Shown here: one piece after another, positions 56,400 to 64,000 of the stretch
How positions within the stretch are numbered: position 1 is the stretch's first letter
How the letters are laid out: each line of letters starts with the position of its first letter
Assembly (NCBI GenBank): GCA_025358925.1
Contig: JANYHT010000004.1
Location: 43,486 to 107,485 of the forward strand
DNA: 64,000 nt
Direction: 5' to 3'
Source of the DNA: Gemmatimonadaceae bacterium
GTDB taxonomy: Bacteria > Gemmatimonadota > Gemmatimonadetes > Gemmatimonadales > Gemmatimonadaceae
The notes under the pieces: model-generated
Told to the model about the DNA's origin: nothing
Database searches by the model: none
The model's input: only the letters and a program-made list of their open reading frames with translations
Made by a program: the position numbers and the translations under genes

Positions 56400-56429
56400 A
56401 TGGGGGGAGCCCCGAAGGACTCCCCCCAT
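56400..56429 (-). terminator. Strong terminator for the large Ig-like gene
   Basis: ATGGGGGGAG and CTCCCCCCAT pair perfectly; reading the minus strand, the stem is followed by TTGTTTTTCCC. It lies 28 bp after the stop of the 1725-residue lipoprotein gene. Confidence 0.9.
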
Positions 56430-56457
56430 CTGCTGATCGTGATTCCCTACGCGTGCC

Positions 56458-59400
56458 TTACGGCGCGACGTAGTTGATCGTGATCGGGCTCGCGCTCAGC
56501 GCATAGATCGCGTTGATCGAGATGACGCAGTTTCCGCCGATAACTGCGGCAGAGAGAACCTGCGCACCAGCACCACCCGTCGTTCCTACTGGCGAACCAG
56601 TCGGCGCGCCTGCAGCGCAGTTGCTGACGGTGAATGTCGTGCCACCGATGTTCTGCGTGTTCGGGATGGACAACTGGTACGAACCAACGCCTGGTGAGGC
56701 CACCGGGAGCAGGACCGTGCGAGTTGAACCACCGATCTGCAGGAACTGGAACCCGTTGTACGTCGGTCCTGCGCCACCCGTGAACTGTGCGGAGTAGCCG
56801 TTCGGACCAGTGACGGTCGTTGCGGGCAGCACCCAGTTAGCCGGGCTCGTTCCGTTGATGACGGACGGTTGGCCAGTGATCGTGAAGGACAACTGAGCCG
56901 GAGCCAGAACCACAGTCGCCGTACCCGTCGATCCGAAGAACGAGGAACCAGCGAGCACTGAACCGAACGTCGTTGCCTGCGGGCTGAGCGCAACCGGGAT
57001 GGTTGGGAATGTGCCGTTAGACAGCGGAGCGGTTGTGGTCATGACACCAATGTTCGACACAGTCAGCGACGAGCCGGACACACCGCTCGTGAAGCCCGTG
57101 TACTGCGTTCCACCGAAGCCAGCACCGATGTTCAGCGCGGCCACTGTGTTGAGCGAAGCACCAGTGATGGTACCCGGCATCGTGCCCGAGCCACCATTCG
57201 TCGAGGGGATGCTCGACAAGTTGGCGAACGTTTCAGCAGAGTAGGCACTCTGCGTACCAACCGCCAAGCTGGTGAGGAACGCCGGCGACGAGTAGGAGAT
57301 GTTCGCAACTGGCGCCGAACCCGACGTCGTAACAACCGCTGGCGACCCCGTGACTACCGGCGTGTTGTACGTCTGTGAGCCGATCACGAGCGAGGACGTA
57401 TTCGCCGTAACCGCGTAGCTACCAGTGGCTGGGACCGCAATCAGGCCGCCGTTGGAGGCGATTGACTGAGTGACGACTGCGGCGCCGCTGTTCAGCGTGA
57501 CCGAGATCGTTCCGCCAGATGGCAAGTTGGTCGTGATCTGCACAGCCAAGACAACCGGCGTGTACGTGATCGCAACTGGCTGATTCACCAGCGTGTTGGC
57601 CGGAACCGTAACCGTCTGCGAGACCGGCGTCGGGTTGTAGGTCACACCGTTGATGATGACAGGGTTGGCCGTGATCGTGTAGAAGCCACCCGCCGCGTCA
57701 ACCGCGAGGATGCCGACGCCAGAGACGGTGCCCGTGAAGCCAGCCGAACCACCCGTAACCGTGATATTCGCGGCCGGGCTGCTGCCAGGCTGCGGATAAC
57801 CAGCGGGCGGGTTGATGAACGTGATGCTGGTGAAGTTGATCGCCGCACCACCGATCGTGACCGCCGCCGTGGCCAAGCCTGCGCCGTTCGAGCGAACGCC
57901 GATCGCGATGATGTTGTCGTTCAGCGCCACAGTGCTCTGCGCCGTTTCGAGCGACGTCGGACGCTTGGCGTAATCAGCAGTCGTCAGTGTCCACGTCCAG
58001 AAGCGCGTGGTGCCCTGATCTGCCGACGCAACGTTGGACTGCTGGCCGAGATATTCGTACTGGCCAGTCGTGCCGTTGAAGCGGAAGAACTCAACGCGGA
58101 CAAACGCTTGGTTCGTCACGTTGGTGTTGCTGATCAACTGTGCCTTGAGGCCAGTCGGTGCATTGAAGCCAGGTGCGAACGAACCAACCGTGTTGAGGAC
58201 GCTCCACGATGTGTAGTTCGGCGTACCAGCCAAACCGTTGATCGCGCTAAATCCTGTTACCTGCGGCAGGGCAACGCTGGCGAAGTTCGGCGTCGTTGCA
58301 GACGTCGTTGCCAAGTTGCTCGGGTCGAAGGCCACGCCGGACAAGTTCGTGATGTTGTTGCCGGTTGGGAGCACAGCCGTGCTACCCGTGTTCGGCGGCG
58401 TACCGAACGCTTGTTCCAACGCCGTGATGAACGGTGCCGCCGTCGGCAGCGCCAAGCTCGGCGTTGTGGGCGTGTTGATCACGTCGTTAAAGCGAGCGTT
58501 GAGCAAAGTCTGTGGGTAGACGAAGCGACTTCCAACGACTGGGTACAGCGTCGACAAGTTGTATGCACGGACTTCGACGTTGTCGCCAATCACTGAACCA
58601 AACGACGGCGCAGTGGACGCAACGATGGAACCCGGCACGTTCAAGTCGGAGAAGATCGGCGCAGTGACATCCTTCGCTGCCGAGCGGGCCAATACGGCCG
58701 ACGCGTTACCGGCACGGTCATAGACCTTGGCGCGGTAGCTGTAGATACCATCGTTGCCAAGCGACACGAGTGTCGCTGAGCGATAGCCATCCGACAGGAA
58801 GTTGAAGATACCAACGCTGCTGCCGTTGTTCGGCTGGTTGATGAACGGGCAGGTCGGGTTGGTGATCGGCGTCGCGCCACCGCTTGCTGCGGTCGTCGTT
58901 GATGCTCCGAACGGGTTGGACGTCGACGCGATCATCGCCGTCACTGAGTTCGGATTGATGCAGTTCACGTTGTTGGCGCTGGTGCGCTGCAACGTGACCG
59001 GGTTGCTGCTGCTTGCACCGCGCGTGGCGTAGTGCTGGAACGAGCCGTACAGCTGCGACAGGTTGCCGGGCTGGTACGTGGTGGTGTCGAATGCCGTACG
59101 CAGCTTGGCGCCGTTGTCGTTGTTATCAACGAAACCAGCGCGCTCATCGATGACTTCGGCCTGCAGCGTGGGCGTGCCCGTGCCGAAGGTCGTGTCAGCC
59201 GACGACGCCGTGGAGAAGCGAGCAAGCGGCGCAGTCTTGTCGACGCCGAACGCACGCGAAACTGGCGAGAACGCTGCGTTGTTCAACAGGTCGGTCTCGA
59301 TGTAGCCGATGCGGTACGGACCGCGCGTCTGGAGCTGGTAGAAACCCGACGGCGTTGCATTCGGATCCCAACCACCAAGCGCGTTGACGTTGATCGGGCA

Positions 59401-61635
59401 TTCCGGGATATCTGCACCCGTGGTGGTCGGAACGAGGACCGACACCGTGTCAGGATTCGTTGCGGCCGTACCTGTGCCCGCGCCGCAGCCCCAGAAGCGG
59501 TACGTACGTGAAGACGTCGTTGGAAGTCCAACGCCGTTGTCGACTGATGGAGCGGTAGACGTCTGGAAATTGAAGCCAGCGTTGACCCAACCCGTGATGG
59601 CCGGAACGGCCCAAATCGCGTTTGCCGTAGTGACCGTTGGGGCATCACGACGAATGTCCGTCTCCACCGTGACTGGTGCGGCGTAGTCGAGACGGTTGGC
59701 AACAATCTTCGGAACCGCAACGGAGAAGCGGAAACCGTCCGGACGCGTAACGAGCGGGATCGGATTGTTAAAGTTGTCCGTACCGGCGCTGATGCCCACA
59801 AAGTTCTGAGCAACGGCAGACGGGTGGAAATAACCTTGACACTCAATGACGCCGTTCGTCGCCGTGCTGAAGCTCGACGTGGTGCCGCCACCGTTGATCA
59901 TGCGACCAAGAACGCTGTTGTACGAACCAGAGTATGGCGCAACGGTGTAAAGCTCGGTGCTGACGCCCTGACCGCTGAGCAATGTGGTTCCGTTCAGCGT
60001 CTGCGTTACCTGTCCGGCCTGATCGCAAACCGCGAACGACGACGTCAAACCTTGACGCATCGTGGCTTGGAGCTGCGTGACGGAACGACCGGCCGAGTAG
60101 AACACCGGTGCGAACGCGTAACGACCAGTTCCTGCAATGTCCGGACCACCCCAGTACGTGAAGTTGTTGGCGGCGCTGATTGCTGAACGCGATGGGTTCG
60201 TATACTGCGCGGCGAAACCGTCGAGGTTGTTGAAGTTTACCGTCTGGCGATTGTTCGAAGCGTTTTGTCCTTCAGACGCCTGACCAGTCGAATTCGTGGT
60301 AAAAATCGAGGCCGAAATGATCTTCTGGCCGTTCGGGTAGAACACCACCGACGTGCCGGCATTGAAGTCAGCCGTAAAGTCTGCCGTGTTCACGAACAGC
60401 GTGATGTCGCCTTGGTTTGCCGTACCAGTGGAGAAAATCTGGCGAGCGGCCGCGCGACGGTTCGTACCATCGGCATTGGCGATGAACGTGACGACAGAGT
60501 CAACGCGCTGGCCGTTTGGCTGCAGGTTAAGCAACACCTGGATCTGGTCACGAACATTCGTGATGTCGATCGGCTGGTTGACCTGGGCGTTGGGGACGGT
60601 CAGGATACCGTTTCCAACGGTGCCGCTAAGCGTCGAATCCACCTGCACCGTAACAACTGGACCCTGCGTGACCGTCTGGATCGTGACGTTGGCCGACGGC
60701 GCAACGATGACCGGGACGAGCACGGTGGCCGTCGAAGCGGCAAAGTTCGCGTTCGCGGCCGACGTGGCCGTAACGGTGATGACGGCGGTACCCGGAGCGA
60801 CTGCCGTCACGAGACCCGTCGTGGCGTTCACTGTGGCAACGGCCGGAGCGGTCGTGCCATAGCTAACGGTCGCGGCCGATGCGCCAGTGGGCTGCGTGGC
60901 TGATGCCGTGAGCTGTGCAGTCTGACCAAGCGCCAATGCCAACGACGTCGGCTGGACGACAAGGGCCGTGACGCCCGGCGGATTCGCCGAAACGTTGACC
61001 GTCACTGCAGACGTGAGCGAGTTGGTCGTGAAACCAGTGCCCGAACCAGAAACCGTCACTGTGATCGTCGCAACGCCAGGCGCGACACCCGTGACAACAC
61101 CCGTCGTCGCATTCACCGATGCGATGGCGGCGTTGCTCGTGGCATACGCACGCGTGACCGTCACGGCCGACGACGCGCTGTTCACCGTGGCCGCGATCGT
61201 TACCGATCCGCCGACGGAGATGTTGGACGTGGTCGGCGTCAGCACCAACGTGTTGATCGAGTTGGTCGGCGCCGAAACAGTGACCTGCGCGGAAATGCTC
61301 TTACCGGTGGTGGTCGTACCGGTGATCGTCGCGTTACCGGCCGAAACGGCCGTGGCGCGACAAGCAGCACCAGCGAGCGCTGCGGTGGCGACTGCGGCAT
61401 TGCTTGTTGCGCAGCTGGCCAGCATTGGGGGCGTTGTTGCACTGCCGCCCGTAATCTGGACGTTGAATACGGCGGCTTCACCGACATTCAGGTTAGCAAA
61501 CGACGGCGAGACGGAAACCACCTCGGGCGTCGTTACTGGCGCGGGCACCGTGACGTTGTCACCGCAAGCACCCAGCGCGACTAACGCGCCGAGGCTAGCG
61601 GCAAACAACGCCTTCTTCCGAGAAAAGAGTTGCAT
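56458..61635 (-). CDS. Very large lipoprotein with bacterial Ig-like domains
   Basis: The product is 1725 residues. Lipobox ALGAC is at Cys24. Residues about 30-320 are three Big_2-type domains (VSVSPSFANLNVGEAAVFNVQ, LVLTPTTSNISVGGSVTIAATV, LVVQPTSLALALGQTAQLTAS, each followed by ...AVATVNATTGLVTAVAPGTAVITVTA). The middle is Asn/Thr-rich and shows no known catalytic motif; the last about 450 residues again look like repeated Ig-like folds (FTGTVSGVGILAVDAAGGFYTITANPVIINGV). A surface or adhesion role is inferred. Start at 61635 has GAGGGGG a few bases upstream; the frame is open to 61689 but begins with no conserved sequence. Confidence 0.85.
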   Translation of the reverse strand: MQLFSRKKALFAASLGALVALGACGDNVTVPAPVTTPEVVSVSPSFANLNVGEAAVFNVQITGGSATTPPMLASCATSNAAVATAALAGAACRATAVSAGNATITGTTTTGKSISAQVTVSAPTNSINTLVLTPTTSNISVGGSVTIAATVNSASSAVTVTRAYATSNAAIASVNATTGVVTGVAPGVATITVTVSGSGTGFTTNSLTSAVTVNVSANPPGVTALVVQPTSLALALGQTAQLTASATQPTGASAATVSYGTTAPAVATVNATTGLVTAVAPGTAVITVTATSAANANFAASTATVLVPVIVAPSANVTIQTVTQGPVVTVQVDSTLSGTVGNGILTVPNAQVNQPIDITNVRDQIQVLLNLQPNGQRVDSVVTFIANADGTNRRAAARQIFSTGTANQGDITLFVNTADFTADFNAGTSVVFYPNGQKIISASIFTTNSTGQASEGQNASNNRQTVNFNNLDGFAAQYTNPSRSAISAANNFTYWGGPDIAGTGRYAFAPVFYSAGRSVTQLQATMRQGLTSSFAVCDQAGQVTQTLNGTTLLSGQGVSTELYTVAPYSGSYNSVLGRMINGGGTTSSFSTATNGVIECQGYFHPSAVAQNFVGISAGTDNFNNPIPLVTRPDGFRFSVAVPKIVANRLDYAAPVTVETDIRRDAPTVTTANAIWAVPAITGWVNAGFNFQTSTAPSVDNGVGLPTTSSRTYRFWGCGAGTGTAATNPDTVSVLVPTTTGADIPECPINVNALGGWDPNATPSGFYQLQTRGPYRIGYIETDLLNNAAFSPVSRAFGVDKTAPLARFSTASSADTTFGTGTPTLQAEVIDERAGFVDNNDNGAKLRTAFDTTTYQPGNLSQLYGSFQHYATRGASSSNPVTLQRTSANNVNCINPNSVTAMIASTSNPFGASTTTAASGGATPITNPTCPFINQPNNGSSVGIFNFLSDGYRSATLVSLGNDGIYSYRAKVYDRAGNASAVLARSAAKDVTAPIFSDLNVPGSIVASTAPSFGSVIGDNVEVRAYNLSTLYPVVGSRFVYPQTLLNARFNDVINTPTTPSLALPTAAPFITALEQAFGTPPNTGSTAVLPTGNNITNLSGVAFDPSNLATTSATTPNFASVALPQVTGFSAINGLAGTPNYTSWSVLNTVGSFAPGFNAPTGLKAQLISNTNVTNQAFVRVEFFRFNGTTGQYEYLGQQSNVASADQGTTRFWTWTLTTADYAKRPTSLETAQSTVALNDNIIAIGVRSNGAGLATAAVTIGGAAINFTSITFINPPAGYPQPGSSPAANITVTGGSAGFTGTVSGVGILAVDAAGGFYTITANPVIINGVTYNPTPVSQTVTVPANTLVNQPVAITYTPVVLAVQITTNLPSGGTISVTLNSGAAVVTQSIASNGGLIAVPATGSYAVTANTSSLVIGSQTYNTPVVTGSPAVVTTSGSAPVANISYSSPAFLTSLAVGTQSAYSAETFANLSSIPSTNGGSGTMPGTITGASLNTVAALNIGAGFGGTQYTGFTSGVSGSSLTVSNIGVMTTTAPLSNGTFPTIPVALSPQATTFGSVLAGSSFFGSTGTATVVLAPAQLSFTITGQPSVINGTSPANWVLPATTVTGPNGYSAQFTGGAGPTYNGFQFLQIGGSTRTVLLPVASPGVGSYQLSIPNTQNIGGTTFTVSNCAAGAPTGSPVGTTGGAGAQVLSAAVIGGNCVISINAIYALSASPITINYVAP

Positions 61636-62165
61636 TAATCCCCCTCTTACGAGGTCGTGGAGGTAACTGCTTGTCTGAGTCGGGTGCACTCAGCGCAAAC
61701 GAACTGCTTATGAAAAGAACACAGCGAAAGTGATGCGTTCTCGAACCAGCGATCTCACATCGGGCTGGACACGTTCCGGGGAGCGGCCGGTTTGCATCCA
61801 CGCCAACGAGAGACACTGATACCCGCCCTACACCATCGTCCTTCCTACTGCACACACTATCGTACCCAGCGCTGGACACAGCACTGACAGGATAGCAAGT
61901 CGCAAAGCTATGGGAGTCGCGCCGCTCGGTCAAGCAGCAAGTCCCCACGACCTTCGCTTCTCGCCATCACAATCCTGTAATCTGCGTCACTATGACCGGT
62001 GGTTATCCACACGACGTTGTCTGGCTCTCCTAGAAATGGGGGGCCGTGGGTTGGACGGATCAACCCCTCCCGTCGTCACAGCACGGGCAAAAGGAAGTCA
62101 GCATCGGTATCGCCAACCGCTACCGCCCGCCTCCCTCGCAACGGCCGAGGCTCTACCTTCAGCAT
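61636..62165. other. Intergenic region between the large lipoprotein and the helicase
   Basis: No gene is supported in these 530 bases. The left part is the leader of the minus-strand lipoprotein gene with its ribosome site. A single perfect DnaA-box sequence TTATCCACA is at 62003-62011. No second box or AT-rich unwinding element is seen close by, so it is not called an origin. Confidence 0.4.
62003..62011 (+). promoter_or_regulatory. Isolated DnaA-box sequence
   Basis: TTATCCACA matches the DnaA consensus exactly, 155 bases upstream of the helicase start. A single 9-mer can arise by chance, so it is only a candidate site. Confidence 0.2.
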
Positions 62166-64000
62166 ATGGTCGATGCCCCGCGGATTCACGTAGCCAAACA
62201 CCTTGATGTCTCACCCCCCCACGCTGATGCGCATGGCCCCGCGCTCAATGCCGCCCAGGCCGACGCGGCCAGTCACGGCGACACCCCTCTCCTGATCGTC
62301 GCCGGAGCCGGTTCCGGGAAAACCCGCACTCTCATTCACCGCGTCGCGCATCTTATAAAGCGCGGCGTTCCGGCCAATCGCATCCTCCTGCTCACGTTTA
62401 CCCGTCGAGCGTCACAGGAAATGATTGATCGCTGTCAACGACTCGTCGGCTCGGCTTCCCAGCAAGTCACGGGCGGCACATTTCACGGCGTTGCACACCG
62501 CCTGCTTCGCCGCTTTGGGCCTTCCGCCGGCCTCGCCGCCGACTTTACGATCCTCGATCAAGGCGACGCCTCCGACCTCATGGGTATCGGTCGCGCCGCC
62601 CTCGGTTACGGCGACGCGAAGGCCGACGCACCGCGATTTCCACGTGCCGAAACTCTCGTGTCGATCTACTCGCGGCACGTGAATACCGAACGACCTGTCG
62701 CCGACATTTTGGCCGACCAGTGGCCGCACTTTTTATCCTGGTGCGGGGACGTCGAGCATCTATTCGGGGACTATGTACGCCGTAAAAGCGAACGCAATTT
62801 GCTTGACTACGACGACCTGTTGCTCTCGTGGGCACTATTACTCGAACACGATCCAGTCATCGCCACGCAGATTCGTGCGCTGTATGATCACGTGTTGGTG
62901 GACGAGTATCAGGATACGAATCCGCTGCAATCACGCATCCTTCGCGCGCTCTGCATTAACGGACGCATCACCGTCGTGGGCGACGACGCGCAAAGTATTT
63001 ACGCATTTCGCGGTGCGACGATCCGCAATATTCTCGATTTCCCCGCGCAGTTTCCGGGCACGCGCATCGTCACCCTCGAGCGCAATTATCGGTCGATCGC
63101 GCCGATTCTCGAGACCACCAACACACTGATTTCGCGCAGCACCGAGCGCTATTCCAAACAGTTGTGGACCGAGCGCACGGGCGGCGAGCCACCCTGGTTG
63201 GTGACGCTCCGCGACGAGCATGAACAGACAAAGTTTGTGGTAGATCGCATCCTGCAATTACACGAAGAAGGCATCCCGTTGCGTGAAATCGCGGTGTTGT
63301 TTCGCGCGGGATATCTGTCGGCCGATTTAGAAATCGAACTCGCGAATCGTCGTATTCCCTATGAAAAGTGGGGGGGACTCAAGTTCCTTGAAGCCGCGCA
63401 CGTTAAAGACATTCTCGCCTTCTTGCGGGTGCTTGAAAATCCGCGTGATGAAGTGAGTTGGTATCGGCTGCTGCGCCTGTTACCCGGTGTGGGTGACGCA
63501 ACGGCGCGCATGGCCGTGGAACAACTCACACTGCACGACTGGCAACCTATGGCCATCGGCAACGTACGCGCTCCATCACGGGCGCGTCCAGGACTGCATG
63601 CGCTGTCCGCGCTGCTGGACGGAATGCGTCGCGTCAATACGCAATCGCCGGCGGAAGCGATTCGTATCGTGCGACAGCTGTACGATCCAATTCTCAAAGC
63701 CACGTACGATGATGCGCCACCACGCGTATCGGATCTCGATCAGTTGGAAGTCATAGCGGCGGGATACCCGGATCGCTCCACCTTTCTTTCTGCACTCGCG
63801 CTCGAACCGCCGTCCAACACGCAAGATCTCGCGGTTGGCGGCGACGACGAAACCGACGCACTCATTTTATCCACGGCGCACTCGGCGAAAGGCAAAGAAT
63901 GGGATGTAGTGTTCGTGATTCACGCGGCCGATGGCATTTTCCCGATGGCGCGCGCGGCGGGTGATGAAGCGCAAGTCGAAGAAGAACGTCGACTGCTTTA
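62166..64000 (+). CDS. UvrD/PcrA-family ATP-dependent DNA helicase, N-terminal 611 codons
   Basis: The reading frame starts at ATG 62166 and is open to the window end. Motif I is VAGAGSGKT (45-53), Ia LTFTRRASQEM, II VDEYQDTN, III GDDAQSIYAFRGA, and then LERNYRSIAPI and the RAGYLSADLEIELANRRIPYE region, which is superfamily 1A (UvrD/PcrA/Rep). The motif AHSAKGKEWDVVFV (V) is also visible near the right end; motif VI and the C-terminus lie outside. The gene product unwinds DNA 3'-to-5' in repair or replication restart. The N-terminal about 40 residues are polar and poorly conserved, so the true start may be downstream. Confidence 0.92.
   Translation, partial: MVDAPRIHVAKHLDVSPPHADAHGPALNAAQADAASHGDTPLLIVAGAGSGKTRTLIHRVAHLIKRGVPANRILLLTFTRRASQEMIDRCQRLVGSASQQVTGGTFHGVAHRLLRRFGPSAGLAADFTILDQGDASDLMGIGRAALGYGDAKADAPRFPRAETLVSIYSRHVNTERPVADILADQWPHFLSWCGDVEHLFGDYVRRKSERNLLDYDDLLLSWALLLEHDPVIATQIRALYDHVLVDEYQDTNPLQSRILRALCINGRITVVGDDAQSIYAFRGATIRNILDFPAQFPGTRIVTLERNYRSIAPILETTNTLISRSTERYSKQLWTERTGGEPPWLVTLRDEHEQTKFVVDRILQLHEEGIPLREIAVLFRAGYLSADLEIELANRRIPYEKWGGLKFLEAAHVKDILAFLRVLENPRDEVSWYRLLRLLPGVGDATARMAVEQLTLHDWQPMAIGNVRAPSRARPGLHALSALLDGMRRVNTQSPAEAIRIVRQLYDPILKATYDDAPPRVSDLDQLEVIAAGYPDRSTFLSALALEPPSNTQDLAVGGDDETDALILSTAHSAKGKEWDVVFVIHAADGIFPMARAAGDEAQVEEERRLL

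Noticed and set aside
60968..61666. Plus-strand reading frame of 232 codons within the large lipoprotein gene
   Set aside because: Its hydrophobic repeats are the reverse-strand image of the Ig-like repeats; the minus-strand product has a lipobox and a good ribosome site.
61690..61830. GGTTCGAGAAC on the minus strand looked like a tRNA T-arm
   Set aside because: No acceptor, D or anticodon stems can be placed around it.

Overview
This window reads as a dense chromosomal segment of a high-GC, diderm (outer-membrane) bacterium. Gene content and style suggest Gemmatimonadota: seven lipobox lipoproteins, an outer-membrane barrel protein with a POTRA-like domain, a YtxH protein and Trm112-like and V4R proteins. 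This assignment is inference; no rRNA or tRNA gene is present to test it. No phage, transposase, CRISPR array or integrase was seen.

Layout. 1-7 kb: the start of a pyrimidine-nucleoside phosphorylase, a TPR protein, YtxH, ligA, a V4R protein, a phosphoribosyltransferase, a TPR-ParA pair and a lipoprotein. 7-11.4 kb: a long-chain acyl-CoA synthetase, then a minus-strand cassette PTPS - folE - SDR - Trm112-like that looks like a complete tetrahydrobiopterin route. 11.7-20.6 kb: a minus-strand operon nurA - herA - secreted protein - mre11 - rad50 - GNAT, resembling the archaeal DNA-end-resection set. 20.8-27.6 kb: a lipoprotein, an aminotransferase with a stand-alone RAM domain, a catalytically dead DEAD-box-like protein with a DbpA-type RNA-binding domain and an RGD-rich tail, thymidine kinase, an AraC-type regulator and coaE. 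27.6-31.9 kb: gcvH and gcvP converge on a G-rich inverted repeat, followed by a lipoate/octanoate ligase. 32-39 kb: an opp-type peptide ABC transporter operon ending in a POT peptide symporter. 39-45 kb: an outer-membrane protein, a coiled-coil protein, a hypothetical protein, a glycosyltransferase with a long disordered tail, a lipoprotein between direct repeats and a small membrane protein. 45-55.4 kb: lipA, pdhA, pdhB, pdhC, a metzincin lipoprotein with a duplicated repeat module, lpdA and lipB. 55.4-64 kb: a repeat cluster, a BamE-like lipoprotein, a 1725-residue Ig-like lipoprotein and the first 611 codons of a UvrD-family helicase.

How the genes work together. Lipoic acid metabolism is the strongest theme: GcvH and the E2 subunit are lipoyl carriers, LipA, LipB and an LplA/LipM-like ligase make or attach lipoate, and GcvP, E1 and E3 use it. 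NurA, HerA, Mre11 and Rad50 would act together on DNA ends. Opp plus POT give two routes for peptide uptake.

The most unusual layer is repetitive DNA. A degenerate 7-bp unit (CCCTAAT / ATTAGGG) lies in several intergenic gaps, supplies the last codons and stop of three genes, and appears inside the E2 linker. A separate 129-bp palindrome, exactly 43 codons, also sits in frame in that linker. A third repeat family fills 55.4-55.7 kb.
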